Source: Deltaproteobacteria bacterium (GTDB lineage Bacteria; UBA10199; GCA-002796325; JACPFF01). From it: a stretch of DNA of 64,000 bases. The DNA lies in NCBI GenBank assembly GCA_016210045.1, contig JACQUX010000009.1, positions 1-64,000 on the forward strand, in the 5' to 3' direction. Both the position numbers and the translations under genes were made by a program. The notes beneath the pieces were generated by a model. That model searched no databases, was not told the DNA's origin, and was given only the letters and a program-made list of their open reading frames with translations. Positions 26,705 to 35,640 of the stretch are shown here, piece by piece (the first letter of the stretch is position 1; every line of letters begins with the position of its first letter).

Positions 26705-27361
26705 CTACCGCGTCTCCAGGACCTCAATACGGGCGGGATCGCGCAAGATGCGGGCGCATTGGTAGTCGAACGGCGCACTGTACAACGTGAGGATCTGCTC
26801 CGCGACCCAACGTGGATCGAGCATGCCGGTCACGTCGCGTCGGCTCTGCGCCCAAAACGGCGTCTGCATCCCTGAAGGGCCCGCGACCAACACCCTGCCG
26901 ACGCGTTCGTCCAGCGCGACCGAGTTGGCCAACATCCCGAGGCCTGCTTTCGCTGCGGTATAGATCGGCTCCAAGCGACGCGGTGTCCATTGCGAGGTCG
27001 ACGTGATCGCGATGAAGCCGGGCAAATCGACTTGCCGTTGTAAGAGGCGTTGCAGTAACAGAGCGGGTGCCAAGAGCCCGACCCGTTGCATGGTCGTCAA
27101 CGCGACGTCGGACAACTCGCTGATACGGCCCTCTTGGTAAAACCCGGCGGCGTAGACGAGCAAATCAACGCGTGGCACGGCACGGAGCAATTGGTCGAGC
27201 CGCGTGCCGAGCGTGGGCTTCGCCAAGTCGAGCCGATAAAAGGTCGCAGCGGCCGTCCCAGGGTTCTGCCGCCCAGTGATCGTGACGTGATAATCCTTTG
27301 CCAATATATGCGCGAGCTCCAATCCCAATCCGGAACTCCCGCCGATGATCAACGCTTCCAT
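26705..27361 (-). CDS. Short-chain dehydrogenase/reductase
   Basis: A 218-residue SDR. The N-terminal dinucleotide motif GGSSGLG, an LVYAAG segment (equivalent of NNAG) and catalytic YTAAK (near residue 138) with an upstream Ser in ITSTSQW are visible. GGAGAT precedes the ATG. The substrate cannot be inferred. It is the last gene of a - strand group pelG - methyltransferase - SDR, 12 bases after the methyltransferase stop. Confidence 0.8.
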   Translation of the reverse strand: MEALIIGGSSGLGLELAHILAKDYHVTITGRQNPGTAAATFYRLDLAKPTLGTRLDQLLRAVPRVDLLVYAAGFYQEGRISELSDVALTTMQRVGLLAPALLLQRLLQRQVDLPGFIAITSTSQWTPRRLEPIYTAAKAGLGMLANSVALDERVGRVLVAGPSGMQTPFWAQSRRDVTGMLDPRWVAEQILTLYSAPFDYQCARILRDPARIEVLETR

Positions 27362-27373
27362 AACATCTCCGTT

Positions 27374-28531
27374 TCAGACACGTTGTAACACGACGCCCTT
27401 GAAATAATCGGTCTCCGGGACGCCGAGGCGGACGGGATGATCGGGGGCAGCGCTGAACACGGCTTCGATGCGGTAGTCGCCACCGGCATCGGCGGCGGCG
27501 GCGCGGAGCATCTCCATGAATACCGCACGATCGACGTGGTAGGAACACGACGATGTGTAGAGCAACCCGCCCGGCGCCAACAGCCGCATCCCGCGCACGT
27601 TGATTTCCTTGTAGCCGCGCAGTGCGCCCGCGACAGCACGCGCGTCTTTCGCAAACGGCGGCGGATCGAGGATCACGCGATCGAATTGCGCGCGTTCGCG
27701 CACCAACGTGCGCAAAACTTCGAACGCGTCGTCCGCCAGCACGCAGGCCGCGGGCAGCTCCGCGCGTAGCTGCGCGACGGCGGCCGCGTCGGTCTCCACA
27801 CACGTTACGGCTGCGGCCCCGCCGGCGAGCGCATAACGCGCGAACAAGCCGAGGTGCGCGAAGCAGTCGAGCACGCGCGTATCGGCGGCGTGCGCGCGCA
27901 GATGGCGCCGCAGTTCGCGCGCGTCGAGGAACGCGCCGGTCTTTTGGCCATGCAGCGGATCGACCGCGACCGCGATCCCGTCGCATTGGCAACGGACTGG
28001 CAATTCCGGCGCGCCGTGCAACACCCCCACTTGGGACCGCACGCCTTCATGCGCCAGTCGTGCCGTGTCGGAACGTTCCACGATCGCGTCGGTGGGAAAA
28101 AGCGCGCGCAGTGCGGCCAGGAACGGTTCGCGCAGACCATGTGCGCCGGCAGTGCCGAGTGCCACCACCAAGACCGGTGGATAACGATCGACGATGAAGC
28201 CGGGGAGGCCATCGCCTTCGGAAAAGACGACACGGCACGGTTCTTCCGCTAAGCCGTATTGCTCGCGCAACGCCCAAGCGGCCGTTATTGCGCGCCGGAA
28301 AAATGCGGCGTCGATCGCCTCATCGGAGCGGCGCGTCAGCAAACGAAACGCAATTTCCGAATGAGGATTCACATAGCCGCGACCGATCCAAGCGCCGCGC
28401 GCGTCGTGCAAATCCACCACATCGCCCGGTCGCAATCCTGCGGGCAGCACCAGTTCGCTGCGATACGCCCAACAGTGTCCGGCCATGATTCGGCTCGGTC
28501 GTCTTCCAGGCTTCAGACGCAACGTCAGCAT
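27374..28531 (-). CDS. RlmI-like class I rRNA (cytosine-C5) methyltransferase
   Basis: About 385 residues. The start at 28531 is chosen because GAGGAG lies nine bases before it; a longer ORF would run far into pelG. An N-terminal PUA-like part is followed by a central EEI/RlmI-like region containing FSEGDGLPGFIVDRY and a SAM-binding Rossmann domain (VLDCFAHLGLFARYA, then CVETDAAAV). The DPPPF motif and the SSCS segment near the C-terminus fit RlmI/RlmK-type 23S rRNA methyltransferases. It begins 14 bases after the pelG stop, whose TGAGGAG serves both as stop and as its Shine-Dalgarno. Confidence 0.8.
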   Translation of the reverse strand: MLTLRLKPGRRPSRIMAGHCWAYRSELVLPAGLRPGDVVDLHDARGAWIGRGYVNPHSEIAFRLLTRRSDEAIDAAFFRRAITAAWALREQYGLAEEPCRVVFSEGDGLPGFIVDRYPPVLVVALGTAGAHGLREPFLAALRALFPTDAIVERSDTARLAHEGVRSQVGVLHGAPELPVRCQCDGIAVAVDPLHGQKTGAFLDARELRRHLRAHAADTRVLDCFAHLGLFARYALAGGAAAVTCVETDAAAVAQLRAELPAACVLADDAFEVLRTLVRERAQFDRVILDPPPFAKDARAVAGALRGYKEINVRGMRLLAPGGLLYTSSCSYHVDRAVFMEMLRAAAADAGGDYRIEAVFSAAPDHPVRLGVPETDYFKGVVLQRV

Positions 28532-28544
28532 CGACCGCATCTCC

Positions 28545-29990
28545 TCACGAAACACCGAACGACGGTTCATCCAGCGTGACCGGCCGTCGACGGGCCTCGG
28601 CTTCGAATTCCTGTGGTGGCGGTGTGATCGGTTGATGCATGAACGTAATGAACGTGAGCGCTTCGACGCGCTCGTAGAGGCGGATTGTGCCCCACAATAA
28701 CGTAATGAAACTCGCGGCCGCAAAACCGAAGCCATAGGCCGGCAGTCCGACGGCCAGCGTGCCGAGCGCGAAGCCGCCGTTCAACACTGCGAACAGGCCG
28801 GTCAGCACCAACGCCTCGCGTTGCCAGTCGAAGTAGAAAAAAAACGTCAGGATGATCAAGATGCCCATTTGCAGAAAGGCGCCGAGCAGGCCGATCCGGA
28901 AGATCCCGAACTGCGCGGGATTGAGCTGAAAAAATTCGCTGATCTCGAGAAAGAACAGGATGATCACGCCGGTCACGAGTCCTTGAAACAGCGCGAAGCG
29001 TCGCAATTGCGTCGTGATCGTTTCGCGGACGTTGGTCTCGTGCGCTCGGATCGTCGTGAGCGGCGCACGTTGGCGGATGGCGTGGTAGTACGACCAATAC
29101 ACGCGTACGAAATTGGTTTCGATCTGCACTAAGAAAAATGCCATCGACGGCACGATCGTCAGGAAGGCCAAAAACATCGGGGTGTCGTACGCGAAACAGA
29201 CGCGGAGATTGCCGCCGATCGCATTGCCGGCGTCAGAAAACCAGAAGCACCATTTGTCGACCCAAATGCCGACCGTGTACGCCACACCGATCAGCGCCAG
29301 CAACGGATGGGTCTTGAAATAGCGCAGGAAGAAAAATTCCGGGCCGCGCGGCAGTCCGAATTCGCGCGCAATGCGCACGCTCAGGATCAGCCAGGTCACA
29401 CCTTGCCCTAAGGCGAAGCCGAGCAGGAAGCCGTCGAAGCCGCGTTGTGTGCCGAACCACACGGCCGCGCCGTAGCCAACCACGCCGCCACACAGAAACG
29501 CCGCGCCGATCCATTGAAAGCTGCGCGCGGCGGAGAGGAAGAGCATCGCGATCCAGGTCCCGCTGACGGACAGCAACAACATCAGCAGCGCCCACTTCGT
29601 GACCACGGAGAACGGCTGCGACGTGAGATAGGCCAGGCCGACAAGCGCTTGGAGCGGAAAGACGCAGCACAGCGCGCCCCCATACGCCGGGGTAAAGCGG
29701 TCGAGTTGGCGCGCGTAGTGTTGATCGGCCAAATAGCGCGTGACGATATATTGAAACGGAGCCACGCCGAGCATCGATGCCGTATACGCGTAGACGATCA
29801 GTCCGAGCAGCAGTTGGCCTTCTTCCAAACTGACGTAGTGACTGAATTGCCATTTGATCAGCGCCAACGTCGTAATGACGATCAACATCGGGCCGGTGGT
29901 GATGACGGCGGAATACAAGTACGCGCGGAGCCAGTCGGTGTACGACTCGCCGCTCAACAGACGCTGTAATCGAAACCCGATGCCGGCCAT
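28545..29990 (-). CDS. pelG: PelG-like membrane transporter of Pel polysaccharide
   Basis: A 481-residue polytopic inner-membrane protein with about 12 hydrophobic segments, of the MOP/Wzx-like superfamily. The N-terminus MAGIGFRLQRLL, followed by YLYSAVITTGPML, is characteristic of PelG, which moves the Pel chain across the inner membrane with PelD and PelE. It is encoded on the opposite strand from the rest of the pel genes and 3.6 kb from the pelF stop, with VapBC, an orphan, an SDR and a methyltransferase between. Confidence 0.9.
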   Translation of the reverse strand: MAGIGFRLQRLLSGESYTDWLRAYLYSAVITTGPMLIVITTLALIKWQFSHYVSLEEGQLLLGLIVYAYTASMLGVAPFQYIVTRYLADQHYARQLDRFTPAYGGALCCVFPLQALVGLAYLTSQPFSVVTKWALLMLLLSVSGTWIAMLFLSAARSFQWIGAAFLCGGVVGYGAAVWFGTQRGFDGFLLGFALGQGVTWLILSVRIAREFGLPRGPEFFFLRYFKTHPLLALIGVAYTVGIWVDKWCFWFSDAGNAIGGNLRVCFAYDTPMFLAFLTIVPSMAFFLVQIETNFVRVYWSYYHAIRQRAPLTTIRAHETNVRETITTQLRRFALFQGLVTGVIILFFLEISEFFQLNPAQFGIFRIGLLGAFLQMGILIILTFFFYFDWQREALVLTGLFAVLNGGFALGTLAVGLPAYGFGFAAASFITLLWGTIRLYERVEALTFITFMHQPITPPPQEFEAEARRRPVTLDEPSFGVS

Positions 29991-30071
29991 GCGTTTCCAC
30001 TACTCGAGCGCGGCGATGCCTTGCAACAACGATTCGGTTTGGAGTGGGCTTTGCTTGCCCCTGCGCACTCC

Positions 30072-30815
30072 TTATCGGACGTAGCCTCCGCTCACAGTCA
30101 GACAGGTGCCGTTGACGTGGGCGGCTTCGGGGGAGAGCAAGAAGCGGATCGCCGGGAACACGTCGTCGAAATGCGACAGACGACCGGCGGGGAGTTGGGT
30201 CGCGTCGATCGTATCCACGGTGTTTTCTAGAAATCCAGGCGCAATTAAATTCACCGTCACGCCGTCGCGCGCGGCCAGCTGCGCGTAGGCCTTGGTCAGC
30301 GCCAAATTCCCACTGACCGCGATCCGGTACGCGACCGAACGCACGCCGTGGTAAATGCGTTCACAGCCGACGCAGCCGACGGTGATGATGCGGCCACGCT
30401 GGCGCGCCCGCATCCGCGGCAACAGGGTTTGACAGCAATGAAACGTGCCGCTGAGCGTCGTTTCCAACGCCGCACTCCACTCCGATGCAGTGAGCTCCGG
30501 CAATGCGGCAGTGTCGTACCGGCCGGCCATGAAGACACCGATGTCGATCGGGCCGACTGTTTGTTCGATCGCCGCCACGCCGGTCTCAACGGCGGCGGTG
30601 TCACGGACGTCGAACGGGAAAAACGCCGCGGAGCCGCCCTGCGCGCGGATTGTGGCGACGACGGCGTCGCCTGCGGCACTCGCGGTCCGGCCATGCACAC
30701 AAACGCGCGCTCCCATTTGTGCGAGCGCCACGGCCACCGCCCGCCCCCAGCCGCGCGTCGAACCGGTCACTAACGCGACCCGTTCGCGCCACATCGCCTC
30801 GCTTGCCATCGCCAT
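30072..30815 (-). CDS. SDR-family protein with a degenerate catalytic site, next to pterin genes
   Basis: About 247 residues; alternative starts are 30809 and 30794, and none has a strong Shine-Dalgarno. The NAD(P) motif TGSTRGWG is intact, as is the FMAGRYD segment replacing NNAG. The catalytic positions are not: where YxxxK is expected the sequence reads AYRIAVSG (Lys to Val), and the usual catalytic Ser region reads TVGCVGCE. The C-terminus NGTCLTVSGGY is typical of FabG-like SDRs. It is divergent from queD/folB-like genes 42 bases away, so a pteridine role is possible, but the altered site argues against a standard FolM/PTR1 reaction. Confidence 0.75.
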   Translation of the reverse strand: MAMASEAMWRERVALVTGSTRGWGRAVAVALAQMGARVCVHGRTASAAGDAVVATIRAQGGSAAFFPFDVRDTAAVETGVAAIEQTVGPIDIGVFMAGRYDTAALPELTASEWSAALETTLSGTFHCCQTLLPRMRARQRGRIITVGCVGCERIYHGVRSVAYRIAVSGNLALTKAYAQLAARDGVTVNLIAPGFLENTVDTIDATQLPAGRLSHFDDVFPAIRFLLSPEAAHVNGTCLTVSGGYVR

Positions 30816-30857
30816 GGCGGCGGCGTATAGCACCGCTCCGCGCTCCGCGCAAACGCT

Positions 30858-31271
30858 ATGGCTTACGCCGTTCTCGCCACGATCGACTTTTGTTACGGCC
30901 ACCGCATCCTCGGTCACGACGGCCCGTGCCGCCACCTGCATGGGCACAACGCACGGGTCGAGATCGTCGTCAGCCGCGCGGCCCTCGATCCGCTCGGCAT
31001 GGTCTGCGACTTTCGCACCGTCAAACAGGCGATGAAACAGTGGATCGACACCCACTTGGATCACCGCATGGTATTGGCCACCAACGATCCGCTCGTTCCG
31101 CTGCTGCAGCAACACCAAGAGCCGCTCTATCTGCTCGCCACGCCGCCCACGGCCGAGACGCTCGCATACGAACTCTTTACCCAAGCCCGCGCGCTGGGCT
31201 TAAGCGTCACCGAAGTGCGACTCTGGGAGACACCAAGTTCCTGCGCGATGTATCGGGCCGGGGCGGATTGA
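30858..31271 (+). CDS. 6-pyruvoyl-tetrahydropterin synthase / QueD family
   Basis: A 137-residue enzyme of the PTPS/QueD family. Zinc ligands are visible in CYGH and HLHGH; the catalytic Cys precedes them as CRHLHGH (CxxxHGH). VCDF, LDHRMV, PTAETLA and the Glu in RLWETPSS complete the family pattern. Products are 6-carboxytetrahydropterin (queuosine path) or a 6-hydroxymethylpterin precursor (folate path). Because folB follows one base after the stop, a folate role (bypass of FolB-type step) is as likely as queuosine. Confidence 0.85.
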   Translation: MAYAVLATIDFCYGHRILGHDGPCRHLHGHNARVEIVVSRAALDPLGMVCDFRTVKQAMKQWIDTHLDHRMVLATNDPLVPLLQQHQEPLYLLATPPTAETLAYELFTQARALGLSVTEVRLWETPSSCAMYRAGAD

Positions 31272-31272
31272 C

Positions 31273-31620
31273 ATGGACACGATCACGATCCGCGACATTA
31301 TCGTCGATTGTCTGATCGGCGACCTCGATTGGGAACGCACCCAACATCAACCGATCCGCTGCGACATCACGCTGGCCACCGACCTGCGTCCGGCCGGCAG
31401 CAGCGACCGATTGGCCGACACCATCGACTACGCCGCCGTCGGCAAAACGGTCGCGTCCGTTATGCAAGCGTCGACGTATTACATGTTAGAAGCACTGGCC
31501 GAGGCCATTGCCCGCCATGTGCTGCGCGACTTTCCCGCCCACCACGTTACCGTGACGTTGCACAAACCAGCGCACTTCCCCCAGGCCCGCGAAGTGGGCG
31601 TAACAATCACACGGCCGTGA
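31273..31620 (+). CDS. folB: Dihydroneopterin aldolase
   Basis: A 115-residue enzyme that cleaves 7,8-dihydroneopterin to 6-hydroxymethyl-dihydropterin in folate synthesis. The family features are visible: IGDLDWERTQHQPI near the N-terminus, DTIDYAAVGKTV, the YYMLEALAEAIA segment holding the active-site Glu, and VTLHKPAHFP holding the catalytic Lys. It is translationally coupled to the QueD-like gene. Length is normal. Confidence 0.92.
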   Translation: MDTITIRDIIVDCLIGDLDWERTQHQPIRCDITLATDLRPAGSSDRLADTIDYAAVGKTVASVMQASTYYMLEALAEAIARHVLRDFPAHHVTVTLHKPAHFPQAREVGVTITRP

Positions 31621-31629
31621 CAGCATTGG

Positions 31630-31675
31630 TCGTCATCCGGAGCGGCGGGCGCAGCGGCTTCGCTCAGAATGACGA
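31630..31675. repeat. REP-like hairpin after folB
   Basis: TCGTCAT (31630-31636) pairs with ATGACGA (31669-31675); inside it GAGCGGC pairs with GCTTCGCTC. The sequence resembles the widespread CATTCTGAGCGAAGC-type intergenic repeat. It is likely the folB terminator or an mRNA-end hairpin. Confidence 0.6.
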
Positions 31676-31689
31676 ATCTTTCCTCGCAC

Positions 31690-31715
31690 GCAACTTTTCC
31701 TGCGATTTGCCGATA
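31690..31715 (+). promoter_or_regulatory. Sigma-28-like promoter, site E
   Basis: GCAACTTTTCC from 31690 and GCCGATAC at 31709-31716, register 21. The ATG of the 889-residue orphan is at 31761. An AGGGGA lies near 31725, too far from that ATG to act as its Shine-Dalgarno. Confidence 0.75.
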
Positions 31716-31760
31716 CTTTAGATAAGGGGAGTCCATTAGTCAGTACTCGGTGCACGGCTC

Positions 31761-34430
31761 ATGACGACAAGTCGGCGAATTCCCGGCCAATTCGGAGCGG
31801 CACGCCCCATGGGCGTCGGAGGACGGCCACGTCCAACGCGCGGTTCCGGCCTCTGTCACGCGACTGAACCACCGCGACGGGGAGCCGACAGACCACCCGC
31901 CGACGCCATCCCAGCGGCGGGACACGTCGCCCGCACGTTTCGGATAGCTGCTGGGCCGTCGGCAGCCGCAAGGGCCGTCCGCACTAGAGTCAATCATGCG
32001 CTCGCGCTGAACCTCTTCTTCGCTGGCCACGTGAAGGGCGATGGTCCGACTGCCGCTGCGCGCTGCGCCATGCCGGGACACGTCGCGGCCATCCGTGCGT
32101 TAGGCATCAGCGATACGGAATCCGACCGGTTTGCTGCGTGGCTCGCGGATCGCGGTTGGGACCGGGACGGTCAGTGGCTTGGCCCCGAGGCCGCGTGGTT
32201 GCAACGGTACGGCGACACGCCGTTGCATCGCGCCGTCATCGCGGCGCCGGACCTCTTTACTGTACTGGAGGCGATCAGTGCACAGGAACCGGCTCTCGGC
32301 GCGGCGCTGGTGGATTATCTGTGGGACAGCAGCGACATCACACCGCCGCCAATCGCACTGCGCGGACGTTCGGGCCTCGTCCGTCGGCTCGCCAGTTTGG
32401 CCACCGCCTACGTCGAACGGCTGCGCACGACCCTCGGCCTTGACCCGGAGTTCCCGGCGATGATGGCAGATTTCTGGCGGGACATCGTCACCCCACCTAG
32501 TCTCGGGGCGGCTCAACGCGCGCTCATCTCCCCCGCGGCGCAATTTCGTGCCGCATTGGAGGATCTGGATACGCGTTTTGCTACGATCGCAATGCCTCTC
32601 GCGACGATCCGTGCCCTCGACGACACGCTGCATGCAACCCAAGCCGCGGCCGACCTCCAGACCCTTGCGACCACACTGGCTGCGGCCCCGTTGCCCGGCA
32701 TGGATCGCCTCGCCGCACAGATCCGCGCCATTCACGAGCGCCGCTGGGCGGACGGCACGACGTTGGCACTCCCCGCGCTCCCGGGACTCGCCGCGACCGT
32801 TGTCGGGCTGTTATGGAAAGCCACGCTGACCGAATTTCCGCAGGAATGGCAACTGGGCGAGTTACTCACCGAACATTTGCGGACGATCACGCCGCCATTG
32901 CCGGAAGCCGGACTGACCGAAACGGAGCGCGCGCGGCAACTGGTGCCAACACTGCATGCCTTTACTGCGCGTGTCGCGCAGGCCCGCGACTTACTTGACC
33001 TCGCCATCATTGTGGCCGAGGCCCCGATCGACCGCCTTTCGCACACGCATAACACGACGCGGAACGACGCGAGCGATGCGCTGCGGCGCGCTGTTACCCG
33101 CCCAGATGCATCCGTTTTGCCGTACCTCGCTATCTTCGGTATTGCCGACCGCGCCGCCACCCTGCAGGCCCTGCAGCCGCGCCGCGAAGTCACTCCCGCA
33201 GAACAGCAGCGCGCTGCATTGCTCAAAAGTCTGGAACGGAGTCATTCTGAATTGTTGCAGCGGGTCGACACGCTGGGTGACGCCACCGGCCATATCGGTG
33301 CCCATCCAGTCGAGGCGATCCGCACGGTTGTTGCGGACTTGCTCGCCGGAGAATTAATCTCGCTGTTGGAAGTCCCACGCGACATCCGTGCCGCGATTGA
33401 CGCCCACTTGCGCAACGTTATTTCCGTGGCTACGCAATTGCACACCACGACGATGCAACCCGAAGACGGCCGCAATCCGCTGACCCACGAATGGTTGCGC
33501 GACAATCTCCCCGCGCAATATCGACTCGCCAAGATGGCGCTGGACGGCTGGTTGGAACGTGGCACGTTGCCGCCCCCGCCGGTCCACCTTGCCAAACGCG
33601 CGCGCGAATTCGCCCGCGACCACTGGCAGTGGGCCGATTGGGCGAGCCAACCCTTCACGGCGATTGTCGATGCGCTGCGCAGTAGTTTCGAAGACGAGGC
33701 CTATATCCCGTGGGCCGAACAGTTCTGGCAAACAGCCGATCCGGCCGCCAAGCGACTGGCGCGTGAACTCTATTTCCATCGCCAACTCTATCGCGAAGTC
33801 GGCACGGCCGCAGCGTACCGGCTCTGGCGTTGGATCGGCGCTAACGGCTGTATCGGCGAATTCGGCGTGGTCCGCACCCCGCGACTAGGCCGCGAGCGCC
33901 GGCTCGTCGCGCGCGGCGACTTATTCAACGTCGCGCCGAGTGTCGACGGCGAGGTCGAGGCCCACACCCATCCGCAGTTTCTGCAATTCACCGATCGCGA
34001 GGGCAGACAAGGCATCGCCGGAGTGACCGTGGCGGTCAACGATGTCAATCTCACGCCGGCGCCGAGCACGCATCCCACGCTGCCATCGGAAGGGGATCTG
34101 GACTACATCCACGGCATCGGCCGGCTGCGCAACGCGCAGGCGCAAGAGAGCGGAAAAACCTGGAACGGCCGCGTCACGCATGCGCTGCTCCACGAACACG
34201 GCGGAACGCTGATCGTATACGACTCCACACAGCGCCGTTTCGACCTCTATTACGCCCGCAATCCGGCGAATCCCGGCGATGAAGAATGGACCCAACAATG
34301 GGATCGTTTGCAGGCCTGGGCACTCGATCCGGGCGGTCCGTTCCAATACCGCCGCCCGTTTACTGTAGCCCTCCACAGCATCCAGTTCGTGGACGTCGTA
34401 AACCGCCGCATCCCCGCTGGCACGGTGTAA
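31761..34430 (+). CDS. Large orphan protein with a possible JAB/MPN-like C-terminal domain
   Basis: An 889-residue protein. The first 75 residues are Arg/Pro/Gly-rich and probably disordered; the middle is long, helical and Ala/Leu-rich. In the last 160 residues EAHTHPQF is followed, after an insertion of about 37 residues, by LPSEGDLDYI. This spacing of HxHP and PSxxDL resembles the JAMM metal site (HTHP...PSxxDL) of JAB/MPN peptidases, though the insertion is long and the catalytic Glu is not clear. There is no signal peptide. Driven by site E. The start is uncertain because no Shine-Dalgarno is near; a downstream start is possible. Confidence 0.6.
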   Translation: MTTSRRIPGQFGAARPMGVGGRPRPTRGSGLCHATEPPRRGADRPPADAIPAAGHVARTFRIAAGPSAAARAVRTRVNHALALNLFFAGHVKGDGPTAAARCAMPGHVAAIRALGISDTESDRFAAWLADRGWDRDGQWLGPEAAWLQRYGDTPLHRAVIAAPDLFTVLEAISAQEPALGAALVDYLWDSSDITPPPIALRGRSGLVRRLASLATAYVERLRTTLGLDPEFPAMMADFWRDIVTPPSLGAAQRALISPAAQFRAALEDLDTRFATIAMPLATIRALDDTLHATQAAADLQTLATTLAAAPLPGMDRLAAQIRAIHERRWADGTTLALPALPGLAATVVGLLWKATLTEFPQEWQLGELLTEHLRTITPPLPEAGLTETERARQLVPTLHAFTARVAQARDLLDLAIIVAEAPIDRLSHTHNTTRNDASDALRRAVTRPDASVLPYLAIFGIADRAATLQALQPRREVTPAEQQRAALLKSLERSHSELLQRVDTLGDATGHIGAHPVEAIRTVVADLLAGELISLLEVPRDIRAAIDAHLRNVISVATQLHTTTMQPEDGRNPLTHEWLRDNLPAQYRLAKMALDGWLERGTLPPPPVHLAKRAREFARDHWQWADWASQPFTAIVDALRSSFEDEAYIPWAEQFWQTADPAAKRLARELYFHRQLYREVGTAAAYRLWRWIGANGCIGEFGVVRTPRLGRERRLVARGDLFNVAPSVDGEVEAHTHPQFLQFTDREGRQGIAGVTVAVNDVNLTPAPSTHPTLPSEGDLDYIHGIGRLRNAQAQESGKTWNGRVTHALLHEHGGTLIVYDSTQRRFDLYYARNPANPGDEEWTQQWDRLQAWALDPGGPFQYRRPFTVALHSIQFVDVVNRRIPAGTV

Positions 34431-34487
34431 CAACCCTCTCACGGCTTCCTCCTCGACAAGGCGAAAAGGCTGTGCCAAGAAACGCGT

Positions 34488-34886
34488 ATGTCCAAAGCGA
34501 TCCGGTGGCGACAACGCTTTCAGAATTACGCGTCGGCCTTTCGCGTGTTGGCACGGACGGTCGCGCTCTCGCCCCGATCGGAGGCGGAACGCGGCGGCTT
34601 GATCCAGTTTTTCGAGACGACGTTCGAACTGGGGTGGAAACTGCTGAAAGACTACCTTGAAGCGCAAGGCGTGGTAGCAATAAGCCCGCGCGAAGCGATC
34701 AAACACGCCTATCAAATGACGCTGATTGCCAACGGCCAAGGCTGGCTGGAGGCCCTCGAAGACCGCAATCTCATCGCTCACACCTACGATGAAGCCACGT
34801 GCCTCAAATTGGAACGGCTGATCGCGGACAAATATTTTCCGCTGCTACAAGCGCTGCACGACACCTTCAACAGCAAGGCGGAGTAA
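34488..34886 (+). CDS. HEPN-family toxin (HepT-like)
   Basis: A 132-residue helical protein of the HI0074/HepT type. The HEPN ribonuclease motif RX4HXY is intact as RNLIAHTY (about residues 97-104). It contains the characteristic LIQFFETTFELGWKLLKDYL helix of nucleotidyltransferase-substrate-binding proteins. Its TAA stop overlaps the ATG of the next gene by one base. In HEPN/MNT pairs the HEPN protein is an RNase or tRNA-cleaving toxin, silenced by AMPylation by its MNT partner. Confidence 0.85.
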   Translation: MSKAIRWRQRFQNYASAFRVLARTVALSPRSEAERGGLIQFFETTFELGWKLLKDYLEAQGVVAISPREAIKHAYQMTLIANGQGWLEALEDRNLIAHTYDEATCLKLERLIADKYFPLLQALHDTFNSKAE

Positions 34887-35206
34887 TGGTCGATATGCAT
34901 TTCGGCTTACGCCCCGATGAAATTGCCCGGATCCGGCAGGCATGCGCCGCGTTGCCGGAGATTGCCGAAGTCATTGTGTTCGGTTCACGCGCCATCGGCA
35001 CGTCCAAACCCGGATCGGACGTTGATCTTGCGCTGAAGGGACATCTCGACGAACGGACCGTAGCTCGTCTCTCGGCCGCGCTGAACGAAGAGTTACCGCT
35101 CCCGTACTTCTTCGATGTCGTCGACTACCACGCGATTACCAACACCGCGTTGCGGGAACATATCGATCAACATGGGCAGCGCATCTTCCCCGCCGACGCG
35201 CCGTAA
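34886..35206 (+). CDS. MNT-family nucleotidyltransferase antitoxin (MntA-like)
   Basis: A 106-residue minimal nucleotidyltransferase. The GSX10DXD catalytic motif is intact: GSRAIGTSKPGSDVDLAL near residues 32-49. A third Asp is in FFDVVDY. The start at 34886 shares its A with the HepT-like stop (TAATG), so the pair is translationally coupled. The likely role is AMPylation of the HEPN partner. Convergent with the cytidine deaminase gene. Confidence 0.85.
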   Translation: MVDMHFGLRPDEIARIRQACAALPEIAEVIVFGSRAIGTSKPGSDVDLALKGHLDERTVARLSAALNEELPLPYFFDVVDYHAITNTALREHIDQHGQRIFPADAP

Positions 35207-35238
35207 CACGAACGGCACCGCGCCTACGAAACCCATGT

Positions 35239-35628
35239 TCATGTCCGCCGATCATCAATGCGGTACGACGCCGGCAGCAAGTCGGCGAGCCGCAACGTGG
35301 CGGTTTGGCCGGTCAGATTGGCCATCGTGACTTCCAAATCGGGCGCGTACTCAAACAGCGCCTGACGGCACGTCCCGCACGGCGGCAGCGGGGCATTGAA
35401 GTCGCCGACCACCGCAATCCGCACGAACTGCCGATGCCCCTCGGAGAGGGCCTTCAGCAGTGCGACCCGTTCCGCACAACAATGGAAGATGATCGACGGA
35501 CTTTCCACATTGCAGCCGGTCACCACCACTCCAGCTGCCGTTTGCAACGCCGCCCCCACCTTGACTCCAGAAAAGGTCGGCAGCGCATGATCCCGCGCCG
35601 CCACCGCCGCCACCAACAATGCATCCAT
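35239..35628 (-). CDS. cdd: Cytidine deaminase
   Basis: A 129-residue zinc enzyme deaminating cytidine and deoxycytidine in pyrimidine salvage. The catalytic CAERVAL (Cys and Glu) and PCGTCRQAL (two zinc Cys) motifs are intact. Where GCNVENAS is usual, it reads GCNVESPS, so the ribose-binding Asn is replaced. The start is fixed by GGAGGT at the right distance; a longer frame through the upstream hairpin is rejected. Confidence 0.9.
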   Translation of the reverse strand: MDALLVAAVAARDHALPTFSGVKVGAALQTAAGVVVTGCNVESPSIIFHCCAERVALLKALSEGHRQFVRIAVVGDFNAPLPPCGTCRQALFEYAPDLEVTMANLTGQTATLRLADLLPASYRIDDRRT

Positions 35629-35640
35629 TTTACCTCCAGT

